Source: Prorocentrum cordatum (lineage: Eukaryota > Sar > Dinophyceae > Prorocentrales > Prorocentraceae). Taken from it: a stretch of 27,370 bases of DNA. This document shows, piece after piece, positions 1-9,419 of the stretch; positions within the stretch are counted from its first letter, which is position 1; every line of letters starts with the position of its first letter. Below the pieces are notes generated by a model, which worked only from the letters and a program-made list of their open reading frames with translations, was not told where the DNA came from and did not search any database. Made by a program: the position numbers and the translations under genes. The DNA lies in assembly GCA_963575745.1 (NCBI GenBank), contig CAUYUJ010022409.1, forward strand, positions 22,501 through 49,870. Direction: 5' to 3'.

Positions 1-400
1 GGCGGATGGGGCGAGAGAGGAGGAGGGAGGGAGGGAGGAGGGAGGAGGGAGGAGGGACGGAGGAGGGAGGAGGAGAGGGGAGGAGGAGGAGGGAGAGGGA
101 GAAGGGAGAGTGAGGAGGAGAGACGGAGGAAGGAGGAGGGAGGAGGGAGGAGGCAGGCGGGAGGAGGGAGGAAGGAGGGGAGGGAGGAGGAGGAGGAGGA
201 GGAGGAGGGGAGGAGGAGGAGGAAGAGGAGGAGGAGGAGGAGGAGAGGAGGAGAGGAGGAGGAGGGGAGGAGGAGGGAGGAGGAGGAGGGAGGGAGGAGG
301 GAGAAGGGAGGAGGGAGGGAGGGAGGGAGGAGGAGGGAGGAGGGAGGAGGGGGGGAAGGGAAGGGGGGAGGGGCAAAGGAGGGAGGGAGGGCGGGAGGAG
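1..400. repeat. GGA/GAGGGA purine minisatellite
   Basis: The plus strand is almost pure purine, built from GGA, GAGGGA and GGGAGGA units with few C or T. Such mirror-like polypurine tracts can form triplex or G-rich structures. Open frames here (Arg/Gly/Glu runs) come from the repeat and are not counted as genes. Confidence 0.95.
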
Positions 401-534
401 GCGAGCGAGAGGGCGCTCCTCTGGCTCCGCTGCGGGCAGAGCCGCCCCCACGTGGGCGGGGCGAAGGGAGCCGCCGCCGACGCCCCTGGAGGAGCACGGG
501 CATCATCCCACGCCACGGTCACGACTCGATTTAG

Positions 535-696
535 GTCGGGCATGTCCTCCTACAGGGGCACGTTGGACGCAACATTAAAACCAAAAAAAAAAGTCAGAAA
601 AGCTTCAAGAGTCGTCAAAGCACTAGTCGAAAAATCGTCCCCGGACTCTTCGTTGACCAGTTTTGAATACTCCCCCTGCGGAGGGACAGGCCCGAC
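535..696. mobile_element. MITE family M, copy 1
   Basis: The element starts GTCGGGCATGTCCTCCTACAG and ends in the inverted counterpart GGAGGGACAGGCCCGAC. The interior is A-rich with CTAGTC and CCCCGGACT motifs shared with the other copies. Flanks carry a weak 8-bp direct repeat, GACTCGAT (523-530) against CATTCGAT (701-708), 6 of 8 matching, at the same offset from the ends as in copies 2 and 5. There is no coding capacity, so movement would depend on another element's enzyme. Confidence 0.75.
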
Positions 697-734
697 TAAA
701 CATTCGATCCTCCACATGTTGTGTCCCCGGGTGA

Positions 735-860
735 GGTCGTTCCCAGAGATCCGACGCTCCGAAAAACTGGAGCGGCGGGTGTTGGGGCCATTTTTCGGCC
801 TCCGGGGGTCCCTCGCTGGGCCTCGGGACCGTCAAAAGACGGCTCAGGACGAAGACCCCC
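735..860 (-). repeat. Dispersed repeat D, copy 1
   Basis: Read on the minus strand, this holds the D family hallmarks: TTTGACGGTCCCGAGGCC, then GCGAGGGACCCCCGG and GGCCGAAAA, ending GTCGGATCTCTGGG. Related copies are at 13950-14060, 14226-14382, 16473-16635 and 16806-16975. It has no coding signal. Confidence 0.65.
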
Positions 861-1060
861 TCCACCCTGCCTCCCTCGACCCCCTGCACCCCGCCTCCCT
901 CGATCCCCATCCACCCTGCCTCCCTCGACCCCCATCCACCCTGCCACCCTCGATCCCCTCCACCTTGCCTCCCTCGACACCCCCTCGACACCCCCTCGAC
1001 CCCCTTCCCTCGATCCTCGAGCCTCGATCCTCGACCCCCTCGACCTCCGGGGCCAACGCA
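843..1060. repeat. C-rich minisatellite
   Basis: Irregular tandem units of about 15-18 bp around CTCCACCCTGCCTCCCTCGA, drifting into CCTCGACCCC repeats near the right end. All frames are open for long stretches because the unit lacks stop codons, so peptides here are not trusted. Confidence 0.85.
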
Positions 1061-1387
1061 TCGGAAAAATTTGAGCAGCTGGATGTCTGGGTTGATGTCG
1101 TCCTGTCTTCTGTGGGTAGGCTCCCAGAGCAGATCGTCAGCTTTGGATGTGAAGGATGTTCACGTCGTCGTCCCAGCGATTGCGTTGACTGGCGGCTTCG
1201 AAACACTTGCTTTGTCCGACGTGTCGCCCGGGTGTCATTGCCAAGCCTGTCGGATTCATCGTGACGTTGGATGTGCGGCCACTCGTGCTTCCAGCTCGCA
1301 GTGCAGCGGGTGAGTGCTTCTCTGACTCCCATTTCGCACAGTGTGCAGCCCCATGGGGCGGTCCGATCAATGTGTAGACCGTTGAAT
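1061..1387. other. No supported feature
   Basis: Mixed-composition DNA of normal complexity. I see no motif, RNA gene or repeat. It lies just downstream, in minus-strand terms, of the putative exon at 1388-1710 and could hold that gene's 3' UTR. Confidence 0.4.
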
Positions 1388-1710
1388 TCAGTCCACCCAA
1401 ATTTGTTCACTATCCGCGTCGCTCTCGGTATCGGCGTCATTTGATGGTGGTTCTCCAGGTGACGGCGGGTTGCTGTCGATGTCCGAATACTCAGCCGTAC
1501 TCGATGTGTCGGTCGCGGGCACGCTGTGCCTCGATACGACAGGAGTGGGCACAATGAAAAGACCAGCCCCTGCCAGAAGTGTGTCGCGCCGATTTAGTCT
1601 GTGACCTGAAAATACTGTGGCCCAAAAGGCTATGTCAGCGCCCACGTAACAGAGCCATAGAAAACCATTGCCATGGCAAGCCATGGAAGACCAGTGCCAC
1701 GGCAGGGCCC
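1388..1710 (-). CDS. Putative last exon of a membrane protein (partial)
   Basis: An open minus-strand frame ends in TGA at 1388-1390. Read N to C, a hydrophobic stretch (GFLWLCYVGADIAFWATVF) is followed by a short basic hinge (SGHRLNRRD), a second hydrophobic segment (TLLAGAGLFIV) and an acidic, Ser/Pro-rich tail ending DADTESDADSEQIWVD. Two helices plus an acidic cytosolic tail is a natural protein design and is unlike the Arg/Pro/Gly peptides of spurious frames nearby. The true 5' limit is uncertain: possible splice acceptors (CTTCTAG at about 1712, TTTTCAG near 1604) mean it may be one exon of a larger gene. I do not recognise the family. It could also be a chance open frame. Confidence 0.4.
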
Positions 1711-2313
1711 TAGAAGAGCTGGAGCCGGCACTTGAGTGGAAGATGCTCACCTGTTCACTTCTGCGGGCAGCCTTCGAGGGCCGCTCACGCAGCTCTGACG
1801 CGGCGGTTGTCCTGTCTGGGCTGGCCCATCGTGCGGCTCATCAGGAGGAAAGGAGAATCGGGGGCGGCCAACTGGAGGGCGTCCAAGAGGGGAGGGCGCA
1901 AATCATGGGCAGCGGCACGTGTGCGGCCCGGGGGGGGAAGCCAGGGACGTAATGAAATAAAACAGGCGCCATGAAATGTTGGGAGATGTCATGGCCCACG
2001 CCATGAGATCCACCCCCTCTAGTCACACACCCCTCCTCGCGCGCAGCTTCAAGATCTGGGCGTGTCCCTCGAGCTTTTCAGGCGTGCGCCTGAATATCTG
2101 CGCGACCACGAACGAGAAGCGTGCCGCGGTGGCGGTGGGACGAGGATGGCGCGTGGAAGTCTCGTCACGCGGATGGCGATGGCTCTTCCTTGCCGGGTCT
2201 GCCGCGCCGCCTCGCCGCGCGCCCCTGGCCGCGGGGGGCGAGGTCGCCCGCGCTCGCCGGGAGGGACCCCGCAGAGGCCGTGGGCCGGGGCAACGGCGCG
2301 GACTCTGCGGACA
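1711..2313. other. No supported feature; GC-rich
   Basis: The stretch 2100-2310 is very GC-rich with several overlapping open frames on both strands, none showing a recognisable domain. The left part has ordinary complexity. Nothing here can be called with confidence. Confidence 0.35.
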
Positions 2314-2675
2314 GGGGCCACATGCGAACCCTACCCCTACCCCCCCACGTTTTTTAAGTGGGGGGGGGGGGGCCGGGGGGGGTCCCTTCGTTCGGGAGTT
2401 CCCGAGCGAAGTGGACCCCACCTCCCCCTCAGAAATCGCGGGGGGGGTAGGGGTAGGGTTATGTCGGGCGTGTCCCCCTACAGGGGGATTTCCGACGAAA
2501 AACAAAAAATACCCCCAAAAATGCCCCAGAAAGGTCAAAAATACACCCCAAAAACTAGCCCCCAGACTATTTCTGGACGATTCTTTTACTATTTTGGTAT
2601 ATTTTTAATTTTTCCTCGAAAATCCCCCTGTAGGGGGACAGGCCCGACTTAAGGGCAGGGTTCGCAGGTGGCCCC
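2314..2675. mobile_element. Foldback element split by a nested MITE
   Basis: The left arm reads GGGGCCACATGCGAACCCTA followed by CCCCTACCCCCCC. The right arm is its inverted copy but is interrupted: the part GGGGGGGTAGGGGTAGGGTT ends at 2460, M copy 2 follows, and the arm resumes at 2653 as GGGCAGGGTTCGCAGGTGGCCCC. The middle holds a strong hairpin (GTCCCTTCGTTCGGGAGTTC facing CGAGCGAAGTGGAC). The broken arm shows that the foldback was there before the MITE. Confidence 0.6.
2451..2662. mobile_element. MITE family M, copy 2, with target duplication
   Basis: The core is 2463-2648, beginning GTCGGGCGTGTCCCCCTACA and ending TGTAGGGGGACAGGCCCGAC: near-perfect inverted ends that each contain a small CCCCCTACAGGGGG palindrome. 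It is flanked by GGGTAGGGTT (2451-2460) and GGGCAGGGTT (2653-2662), matching at 9 of 10 positions and best explained as a target-site duplication. The interior is A-rich with CTAGCC and CCCCAGACTA motifs shared with copies 1, 3 and 5. No protein is encoded. Confidence 0.8.
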
Positions 2676-2776
2676 CGAGCGGAGCGCTCGCAGGGCCAAG
2701 CGCCGCGGGTGGGGGCGGCGCGGGCGGGCTCCGCGCCGTCGACGCTCCAGGCGCTGTGGCGAGGATTTTTTTTGGC

Positions 2777-2940
2777 GGCGCGCACAAGGGGGTAGGGGGA
2801 GGGGGGAAGGCTTCTTTGAAGGAGGCTGCTTTTTAGAAGGCGCCGGCCTTACATCTACAAAGAAGGCCCGCGCCTTCTAAGAAGCAGGGGTGTTTCTAAG
2901 AAGCCTTCCCCCCTCCCCCATACCCCCTTCTGCGCGTGGC
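2777..2940. mobile_element. Foldback element FB1, complete copy
   Basis: An almost full-length palindrome of about 164 bp. The left half runs through AAGGGGGTAGGGGGAGG, GGAAGGCTTCTTTGAAG and AGAAGGCGCCGGCCTT. The right half is its reverse complement, ending CCCCCTTCTGCGCGTGG. The loop is only a few bases (around ACATCTAC). Transcribed, it would make a long hairpin. A second, left-truncated copy is at 13597-13699. Confidence 0.8.
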
Positions 2941-2950
2941 CGGTTTTTTG

Positions 2951-3140
2951 TTTTTGATCCACGGGTCGAGAGCGCACCTCTTCCGGTCGAAGCAAGGCGG
3001 GCCGCGCGAAGCTTGAATTAACAAAGACGGGGACAGAAGGAGCGCAGCCTCACGGCGAGGCCAGGAGGAGGCAAAGCCTCGGGATCAGGCAGTGCCGAAA
3101 ACGACGTGCTTGCAAAGGAACGCCTTGTACAGGGATCCGG
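2951..3140 (-). mobile_element. Retroposon family S, copy A
   Basis: About 190 bp closely related to 11045-11235, and more distantly to the right end of 19161-19703. On the minus strand it ends in GGATCAAAAA followed by further A residues, like the 3' tail of an RNA copied into DNA. The left flank is the outer end of foldback FB1. I found no target duplication for this copy, and its 5' limit is unclear because the Helitron fossil begins nearby. Confidence 0.65.
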
Positions 3141-3629
3141 GCTGTGACGAAGACAGGGAGGAGGGGGATGGCGATGGGGCTGCCGACGACGCCGACGGCG
3201 GTCTGGTCGAGAATGGGCGGATGCTGCGCTGCGGTGGCGGACGCTGACATGCAGTGTGACCGGGACCGCCAGTGGAAGAATGTGCAGGCATGCCTTCGGA
3301 AGGCGGAGCGGTTCCTGGCAGAGAGGGCGAAGGTTGAGGCGCGCACGAGGCAGCTGGACGGCATGGAAAATCTCGTGGACCGAGATCTCGAAAGGCGCTT
3401 GGGGGAGGCTGCCAGATATGCACAAGAGGCCACCAGGGCGCGCAGTGTGAAAGCCACGCGGAAGCAATTGGAGAAGACGCACCGGGAGCGGCAGGGAACG
3501 CGTCCTCCTCCGGGGATGGCCGCCACGCGCGCAACAAGTGTCGTTTCTGCTGGCGGTGCGGGCGACGCGCGGGAGGGCGGCCGCGCGGTCGGGGTCGTCG
3601 TTCCTACGGGAAAGGAGCCTGTCAGCATG

Positions 3630-4506
3630 TGCCCCCTAGGTTTCTGGCGCGGCTTCGATCCCATTGTTTTTACACATGGGGGCGGGGTATTCGGGCTTGA
3701 GAGGGACACGAGCTTGACGACAACGAATGGTGTCGGTATGATGGCGCGTGAGGAGCTCGAATACGAGGTCGAAAACGCGGTATCGTCGCCCGATTGCGGG
3801 GCCCTGCCGCCAATGGCCGAATCGGTCGTGCCGCGGCGTCGGCATGCCAACTTGCTCACGGCCCACTGCTACTTGTGGCGGAGAAAGTCAATCATGCAGG
3901 GGGCCAGGCATTTCGCGCGCAAGCAGCGTGTCGGAGACAGCCTCGCGGACCTGGCATCGTTGAAGTCCGAGGAGCTCGCTCAGGCTGCGGCCGCGCTCGG
4001 CAAGGGGCCGGCCTGCAGGATGCCCCCAGCAGCGATGCTTCCCCCGGGGCGCGCAGAGCGCGTTGCGAAACATGCTCCTCAGCGACTCCGAGGTGGTCGG
4101 GTCGCACGCGCACCGGTACACGCTGCGCCACATCAGCGCGAGTTACTTGCGTCTCGCAGGGCCTCCCTTGGTTTTCACGACACCGAACATCACGGCCACT
4201 CGGAGAGCGATGGTGCCCTCACTGCACTACGGCGCAGACGTAGACGGCTGGCGGTCACTGAAAGAGAACGCGCCCGCCATGCCGCCCCCCGAGGACATGT
4301 CGCGGCGGGCGGCGACTGGTCCAGTCGCGAAGGCCACGGTGACGAACCTCATGCTGAAGCTGTTCTTGGAGCACGTGGTCGGCGCCATGCCGCGGCGCGG
4401 TGCCTCGGGCGTCTCCGACGGCGCGACTGCGCTCGGAATCGTCCGCGCCGACTTCGGCCCCGTGGGGTCGCAGGGGCGCGGCGGCATCCATCCGCGCATC
4501 CATTAG
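3630..4506 (+). pseudogene. Helitron fossil: N-terminal and Rep (HUH) segment
   Basis: Frame 3 to about 4040 carries MCPLGFW, VFGLERDTSLTT, REELEYEV and then RRRHANLLTAHCYLWRRKS, as in Helitron-like N domains. After a frameshift, frame 1 (from about 4054) carries SDSEVVGSHAHRYTLRHI, GPPLVFTTPNI, MLKLFLEHVVGA and GRGGIHPRIH. The last motif is where active proteins have the HUH pair (of the form LHPH); the second His is Arg here. A TAG stop follows immediately at 4504-4506, so the nuclease is dead twice over. Confidence 0.75.
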
Positions 4507-4512
4507 TGGCCG

Positions 4513-5710
4513 TTGCATCCGACGAATGAAGGGCGCCCCGCGAGGCTGCGGGCAGGAGACGCCCCCGGTTTGGACGGCTCTCTGAGGAGGCGGCGGGCGA
4601 GCGCGCTCGCCCGAAGAGGCAGAGCGCAGTTCGACGCCGCGGAAGAGGCGGGGCGGCAGCTCGGCACGACCGCGGCGGAGAGGCTCCCGCCGCCCCCGCT
4701 CACTGAGAACGCGCGCCGGCGAGCGCATGCAGATAGGGGAATGGAGGAAGAGAATGTAGCCGCCAAGTGCAGGGCCATCGCTGGCGCGTCGCGGGGCCAG
4801 CACGAAAAGCCGCGCAAGAAGCGCCGATGGGGGGGGGGCGCCAGGGCGCCCCGTCGAGCCGAGAGCGCGGGGGGGGAGGAACTTGTTTCCAAGAGCACGG
4901 AAGCTTTTCGGAAGGAAACTGCCGCGCTCGAGGGCGCGACTATAGAAGAGGAGCAGGGGCTCTTGCAGGACCCGCCTCGACCGCCAGGCCCGCTCGGGCT
5001 GCGCCGTTTCGCGCCGCTGGTGCCGCCCCAGCCAGATCCGCATGAGAAGCGTGCTCAGTATCCGGCGAGCCTGCGCGAGCGCCTCTCGGGCGCCCACTTG
5101 ACTCTTCGGCCGCAGTACCGCGGGAAGCCTCCGCGCCGCGCTCGCGAGGGCGGCACTGCGGCGATGCACTTTTCGGGCGGCGCTTTTGCGGAGGCGCGCA
5201 CCTGGGCGCGGTGTTTCACACTGGTCACTCGCGAGCGCACCATGCGGAGCCATCTGCATATGCGTGGGCCCACGTGCTGGAAGCTGGCGCAGGGCTACTT
5301 CACGCAGCACTGCAAGGTGCGACGCCTGGGCTTCTTCCATGAGTACGAGACCGCGGTGCACGCGCACCCCGACAGGAAGCACCCGGCCAGCGCATATGTC
5401 TTTCGTCGCCTGCGCGCTGGGAAAGATCTGGTTTTGCCGGAAGGGGCGCGGATCGCACGTGGCCCGCCGCTGAAGGATGAGCGCAATCCGCTGGGCGAGC
5501 GGATCGCCCTCGACGATGCTCCAAAGGCAGGATACGGCCCCTGGCCGCGCAGCAGCGACCGGCACGACGGCGCCGGACGCGTCGATGTCGCGCGGTAGCA
5601 CTCATGCCATGGAAGCACGAACACTGTGGCCCAGGTGTGCCTCCGCTGCAATCTCGACGTCCAGTGTCTGCACCGCGCGGTGCTCGGCCTCGCCGTCGAC
5701 GAAAGCGTTG
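4513..5710 (+). pseudogene. Helitron fossil: middle segment
   Basis: Frame 1 stays open to a TAG at 5596-5598 and then resumes. Recognisable pieces are PTCWKLAQGYFTQHCKVRR, LGFFHEYETAVH, RAGKDLVLPEGARI and, past the stop, AQVCLRCNLDVQCLHRA, all typical of the region between the Rep and helicase domains of Helitrons. The Ala/Arg-rich part near 4580-4900 is poorly conserved and may have drifted. Confidence 0.65.
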
Positions 5711-6254
5711 GACGTGCGCCCCCGCCGACGACCGCGTCGCGCTCTCTTTGGACGGCGCTTCGCTCTGCGAGATGGGCGGGGCGGGCGCGGTGGAGTCGGT
5801 CGCCTTCGCGGCCGGCGGCGGCGTCGAGGGCAGCGGGCCAAGCGCGGCTTCCACGGGTTCAGAGGCTTCAGACGCGACGCGCCCGGAGGGTGGATCGCAT
5901 CCGGTTCCGACCCAGGCCACGGGGCCAGCAGTCTCGGCTGCTGCGCGAGGCGCACGCCCACCAGTCGGGCGTCTGTCGGGCGGGGCGCGGACGACGGTGG
6001 ATGATCCCGCTGCGGAAATGGATTATTGGGAGCTGGGCTGCGATGAGCAGGGCGAGGGCGATACTGGGGAAACTGCGTTCGCTGACGGTCCGCTGCCTCC
6101 AGGATCAGACGACGCGCGCCACGGGGCCCCCGCGCCACCTGCTCCCGCCTCTGTCGGGGCTGCGTCGAGCACCGCCGCAGCTGCCGTCGCGGGGGCATCG
6201 CCCGCTGGAGCAGCGGGTGGGGCTGGTTCGGCCTGTCTGCGGGAGCATGCGCTG

Positions 6255-7923
6255 CAGTCGCTTGAAGCCGCGTTCATGGACGCAGTGAACACGGCGCATC
6301 ATCAGACCGACTACACGACAAGGGGGGGGACCCATCGCGGGAGGGTCTGGCGCGCTGCAAACTCAGGGCACGGGGCTCCAGTTCCCTCGGCTCCAGGAGA
6401 GAGGAGAGCGGGAGGCGCGGGAGGCAGAGGAGGGGGGGGGAGAAGTGAAAGGCGCGGGTTCCAGGCGCGCCGGCCCAGGGCAGCAGGCCAACGCGGTTCG
6501 TCGCTGCGGGCGAGGTGAGGGGGAGTTGAGCTTGAACCGAGCCCTTTTGAAGAGGCTGCCAGGGATGGCATTCCAGAGGATGTTCGGCCGCGAGCGCTAA
6601 CGCTCTCACGACGCCTGGACTGCTGCAGGGAGATCATCGCGGCGCTTGCGCACGAGTCGCACGAGGCGAGCGAGGCGGCGTTCAGGGGTGAAGACGATTC
6701 TTGATACAAGTCGCGCTTTGCACATATAGAGTGGACACGCTGAGCGAAGGGGGGAATTCTGACGGAGACGGGAGCGTCGGCGTCATGGACGAACTGGACG
6801 AGGGGCGCGGCTCGCTCTGGCCCGAGGTTCTTGCACGAAGGAGCTAGCGCTGGAGGGGGTCCCTCCCGCGGGAACGGCCGCGAGCCGCAGCAGCAACAGC
6901 CGCTGGACACTGCGTTCCAGGTTCCAGAGCACGGTCTCAAGACGAACTGGCTCCATCGCGGTGAGAGGGAGCCGCTCGCGTCCATGGGCATCTACCATTA
7001 CCCGATGTTTGCTTACACTGCGCAGGGTAATTCTTTGATGTTCCATGCGGAGGACTTTGTGACTTATGCGTTTTCGGACAAGCACCCAGTCGCTGCTTTT
7101 CGCGTGCAGTAGCTTCGCGTGGCAGCGCCGTTCAGGGTGCCCAGGTTGCGGAGCTCCACGACGCCTTCGAAGGATAATGATCCAGAGGCCAACGCACTGT
7201 TCAAGTCTGTCGCGCTTCGTCCAATGCGTCCTGCGGATCGAGGGGCCGCTCGCTAGACGCCGGACGGGGCGGGCGTCGACGCGGGGGGGGGGACACGCAA
7301 ACGCTCGGAAGGAACGGTGGTCAGATCAGTTGACTTCGAGCATGTAGCATGGTGAATGCCAGCGGCGCTCTGGCACGCGGTTCACGATCGAAGATATTCC
7401 GCTGGACCCGCGCGCCGACAGCAGCCAAGACCCTCTCGACTCGCGGCCGAGTGCTGCCGATCTCATGGCGCGCTGGATCACGCAGGTCGAGACGAACATA
7501 GACGTTGAGGCAGACGCGCGCGGGCGCCCGCGAGGGGGGCCCAGGCCGGACGGGAAGGACTTCCTCCTCTCCGAGCTGCAGGCAGCGGACAGTGCACCGC
7601 CCGGAGATGCAGAGCCAGAGCAGGGGGCGGCCGCGGAAGCCAAGGGGGCCGAAGACGGCGACGCGGAGGAGGCGCGGGCGCTGCCCCGGCAGTTCCCCAA
7701 GCACCAGGTTCCGCAGAGGTTGGCGCCCGCCGCGGGGCAGCGCGATGGCATTCGCGGGACCTTCCCAGGCGCTGCTGCACAGGAACGCCTTCCTTCAAGG
7801 GGTACGCGAGGGGTCACAAGCCAGGGCCGGGGAGTGCGTCCGGCGGTCGCGCCGGCGTCTGTCAGCAGGGTTTCGCCGGTCTCGAGTACGACGAGGCGCA
7901 GTTCGGACAGCGGAAAAAAATGA
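6255..7923 (+). pseudogene. Helitron fossil: pre-helicase segment
   Basis: Short matching islands lie in changing frames: FMDAVNTAHHQTDYTT (frame 3, about 6276), LKRLPGMAFQRMFGRE (frame 1, 6547-6597), then NWLHRGEREPLASMGIYHY and DFVTYAFSDKHPVAAF (frame 3, to a TAG at 7110). The frame continues past that stop as LRVAAPFRVPRL and DPEANALFKSVALRPM. A later piece reads DLMARWITQVETNIDVEA (frame 1, from about 7459). Spacing between islands is consistent with one gene. Confidence 0.6.
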
Positions 7924-8073
7924 AATGAGAAACTACGTGCGGAAGGTTTACCTCTGGACGGCGACGGGCATGGCAGTCTCGCGAGTCTGGCGCCTGCCGC
8001 GCTCGTCGAGGGTCGGCCGCCCGCGCCTGCGGTCGCTGGCGCGGAGCAGCAGCCGCCGCGGGCGCGCGACGTC

Positions 8074-8610
8074 ATGCAACGGCTGTTTGTCGAATGGGAT
8101 AGCCAGCAAAGCAATCCCGTCACGTTCAGTAAGGAGCACACGGCAATAAGTGCCCTCGCGGTTGGCCAGGCGGAGGCCACCGCTGCTCACAAGGACGCAG
8201 TGGCCCGCGGAGGCAGGTCGGGGCCAGCCGAGCAGATGGTTCTCTTGTTGCACGGATAGGGCGGGACTGGGATGACCGAGATGGCGTCTTTGCTGCGGCA
8301 CCTGTTTGGGGTTTTGTTCTCAGAAAGGTCCGAGCTACCTGCGGCCTCGCCCAACGGCGCTGCGCTTGTTATCGGCGGGCAGACGATTTACAGCGCTTTC
8401 TGGTTGAACGCGGAGCAGATACTGGGCTCGACCAGCTCTCGCGGCAGTAGACAATAATTCGTCAATCGCATGAACGACGTGGAGGCCGTCATCGTCAAGG
8501 AAGTGTCCATGGTGCTGCCTGCGCTTCCCTGCGCAGCCTCTCATCGCATGCGCAAAGCTCGCAGGGCACAGAAAGGCTCTGACGTGGATCTGCACATGGA
8601 GGTGATTTCT
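8074..8610 (+). pseudogene. Helitron fossil: helicase Walker A and B segment
   Basis: Frame 1 reads QMVLLLHG, stop (8257-8259), GGTGMTEM. An active enzyme would have an unbroken Walker A with Lys where the codon at 8272-8274 gives Met. Further on, GAALVIGGQTIYSAF precedes another stop at 8455-8457. Then DVEAVIVKEVSMVLPAL aligns with a Walker B of the form VIVDEVSM, the Asp codon now being AAG (8497-8499). ATP binding and hydrolysis are therefore both lost. Confidence 0.75.
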
Positions 8611-8843
8611 ATCAGCTGGGCATGCGCGCCCACACATCAGCAGTAGAAGATGGTCCGGAGCTACTGCGGCAAGGTGGAAGCGACAAGCGGCTCGAGATTA
8701 CCATCGGGACCTGCGCGTCGGCGGATGCACTGCGCGAGACGAAGGAGAAGGGGAAGATGCTGCTGTACGCGCAAGCCGTGGATGTGCCCGACCAAGACCG
8801 ACGAATGAAATATCAAATGAGTATGATGTGAGTGATGAACATG

Positions 8844-9060
8844 GGCAACGCTAGACACTATCTCGGCATGCGCCGGCTGTACCACGGCATGCGTTTGCGG
8901 CAGACGGCAAAGCTGTCTGCGAAAGACGGACCGTGCAGGACGCGGTGGCCATGGTGGTGGCCGTGAGATTTCACTCACGCGACTTCGAGACTCCTCATTA
9001 AGACTGGCGCACGAATGCGGCTCAAAGCGCACGGGCTTGGATATTACAGTCGCATGACGC
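8844..9060 (+). pseudogene. Helitron fossil: helicase C-terminal segment
   Basis: Frame 3 carries LYHGMRLRQTAKLSAKDG. After a frameshift near 8930, frame 2 continues VQDAVAMVVAVRFHSRDFE and, past a TAA at 8999-9001, DWRTNAAQSARA. This resembles the C-terminal part of Pif1-type Helitron helicases (a GMRVRLTAKL-like strand, then a VRFHPRDFE-like strand). Nothing past about 9060 can be assigned to the gene. Confidence 0.65.
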
Positions 9061-9317
9061 CGCGCTGTGACGCCATTAAAATATCGGCTGTGGCGGAGGT
9101 CGCGCAGATAGCAGCGCACAAGTGCCTATGGAAGTCTAGCGCACTTGAGACGAGAATGGTCGTCGAATGCCTCGCAAAACGCGCTGTGACGCACTGCCAA
9201 ATTACTTTAATGCCAGAGCGCTCGCACGGTGCAAACCACGCACGGACTCGGCAGGAACGACGACGCTGACTAAGCCCACTAGTACGGGGCCCACGAATGG
9301 TGGCTGCACCCGCATAG

Positions 9318-9374
9318 TGGGAGTCGGTGGTAAACCGTCAAAGATCATTGCCAGGACCATCGTAGAATTCCTCA
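9318..9374 (-). repeat. Solo relic of satellite spacer E
   Basis: GTCGGTGGTAAACCGTCAAA followed by ATCGTAGAATTCCTCAC matches the E spacer of the right-hand satellite (GCCGGCGGTAAACCGTCAAC then CTCGTAGAGCTTCCTGAC), in the same orientation as the copies at 24372-26696. The far arm of the hairpin has decayed. Confidence 0.55.
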
Positions 9375-9419
9375 CACGCGTAGCAATGCTCCGATACAAA
9401 GAAGAAACTGTTTGAACAC

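Larger units (their letters stand above)
3144..9060 (+). pseudogene. Helitron Rep/helicase gene, decayed
   Basis: A fossil of a rolling-circle transposase (RepHel). Pieces in the expected order, spread over three frames, match what I recall of the Helitron N-terminal domain, the Rep nuclease and a Pif1-like helicase. The living protein would nick and join DNA through a HUH/tyrosine site and unwind it with the helicase. Here reading is broken by frameshifts (about 4040 and 8930, with others between) and in-frame stops at 4504-4506, 5596-5598, 6598-6600, 7110-7112, 8257-8259 and 8999-9001. Catalytic residues are also lost (see the segment entries). The 6-kb length suits a RepHel gene. I could not identify the 5' TC or 3' hairpin-CTRR ends of the transposon. 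The family call is by motif memory, but several independent segments agree. Confidence 0.8.

Noticed and set aside
110-1264. 384-codon plus-strand open frame
   Set aside because: The N-terminal half is Arg/Gly/Glu runs from the GGA tract; the rest crosses M copy 1, repeat D and a minisatellite. No domain is visible.
2327-2461. Telomere-like AACCCTA/TAGGGTT words
   Set aside because: Only one or two units per arm mixed with CCCCTA, and they form the two arms of a foldback; no tandem telomere array.
4255-5601. 448-codon minus-strand open frame
   Set aside because: Antisense to the Helitron fossil, whose plus-strand motifs are recognisable; GC-rich codon bias leaves the opposite strand open.
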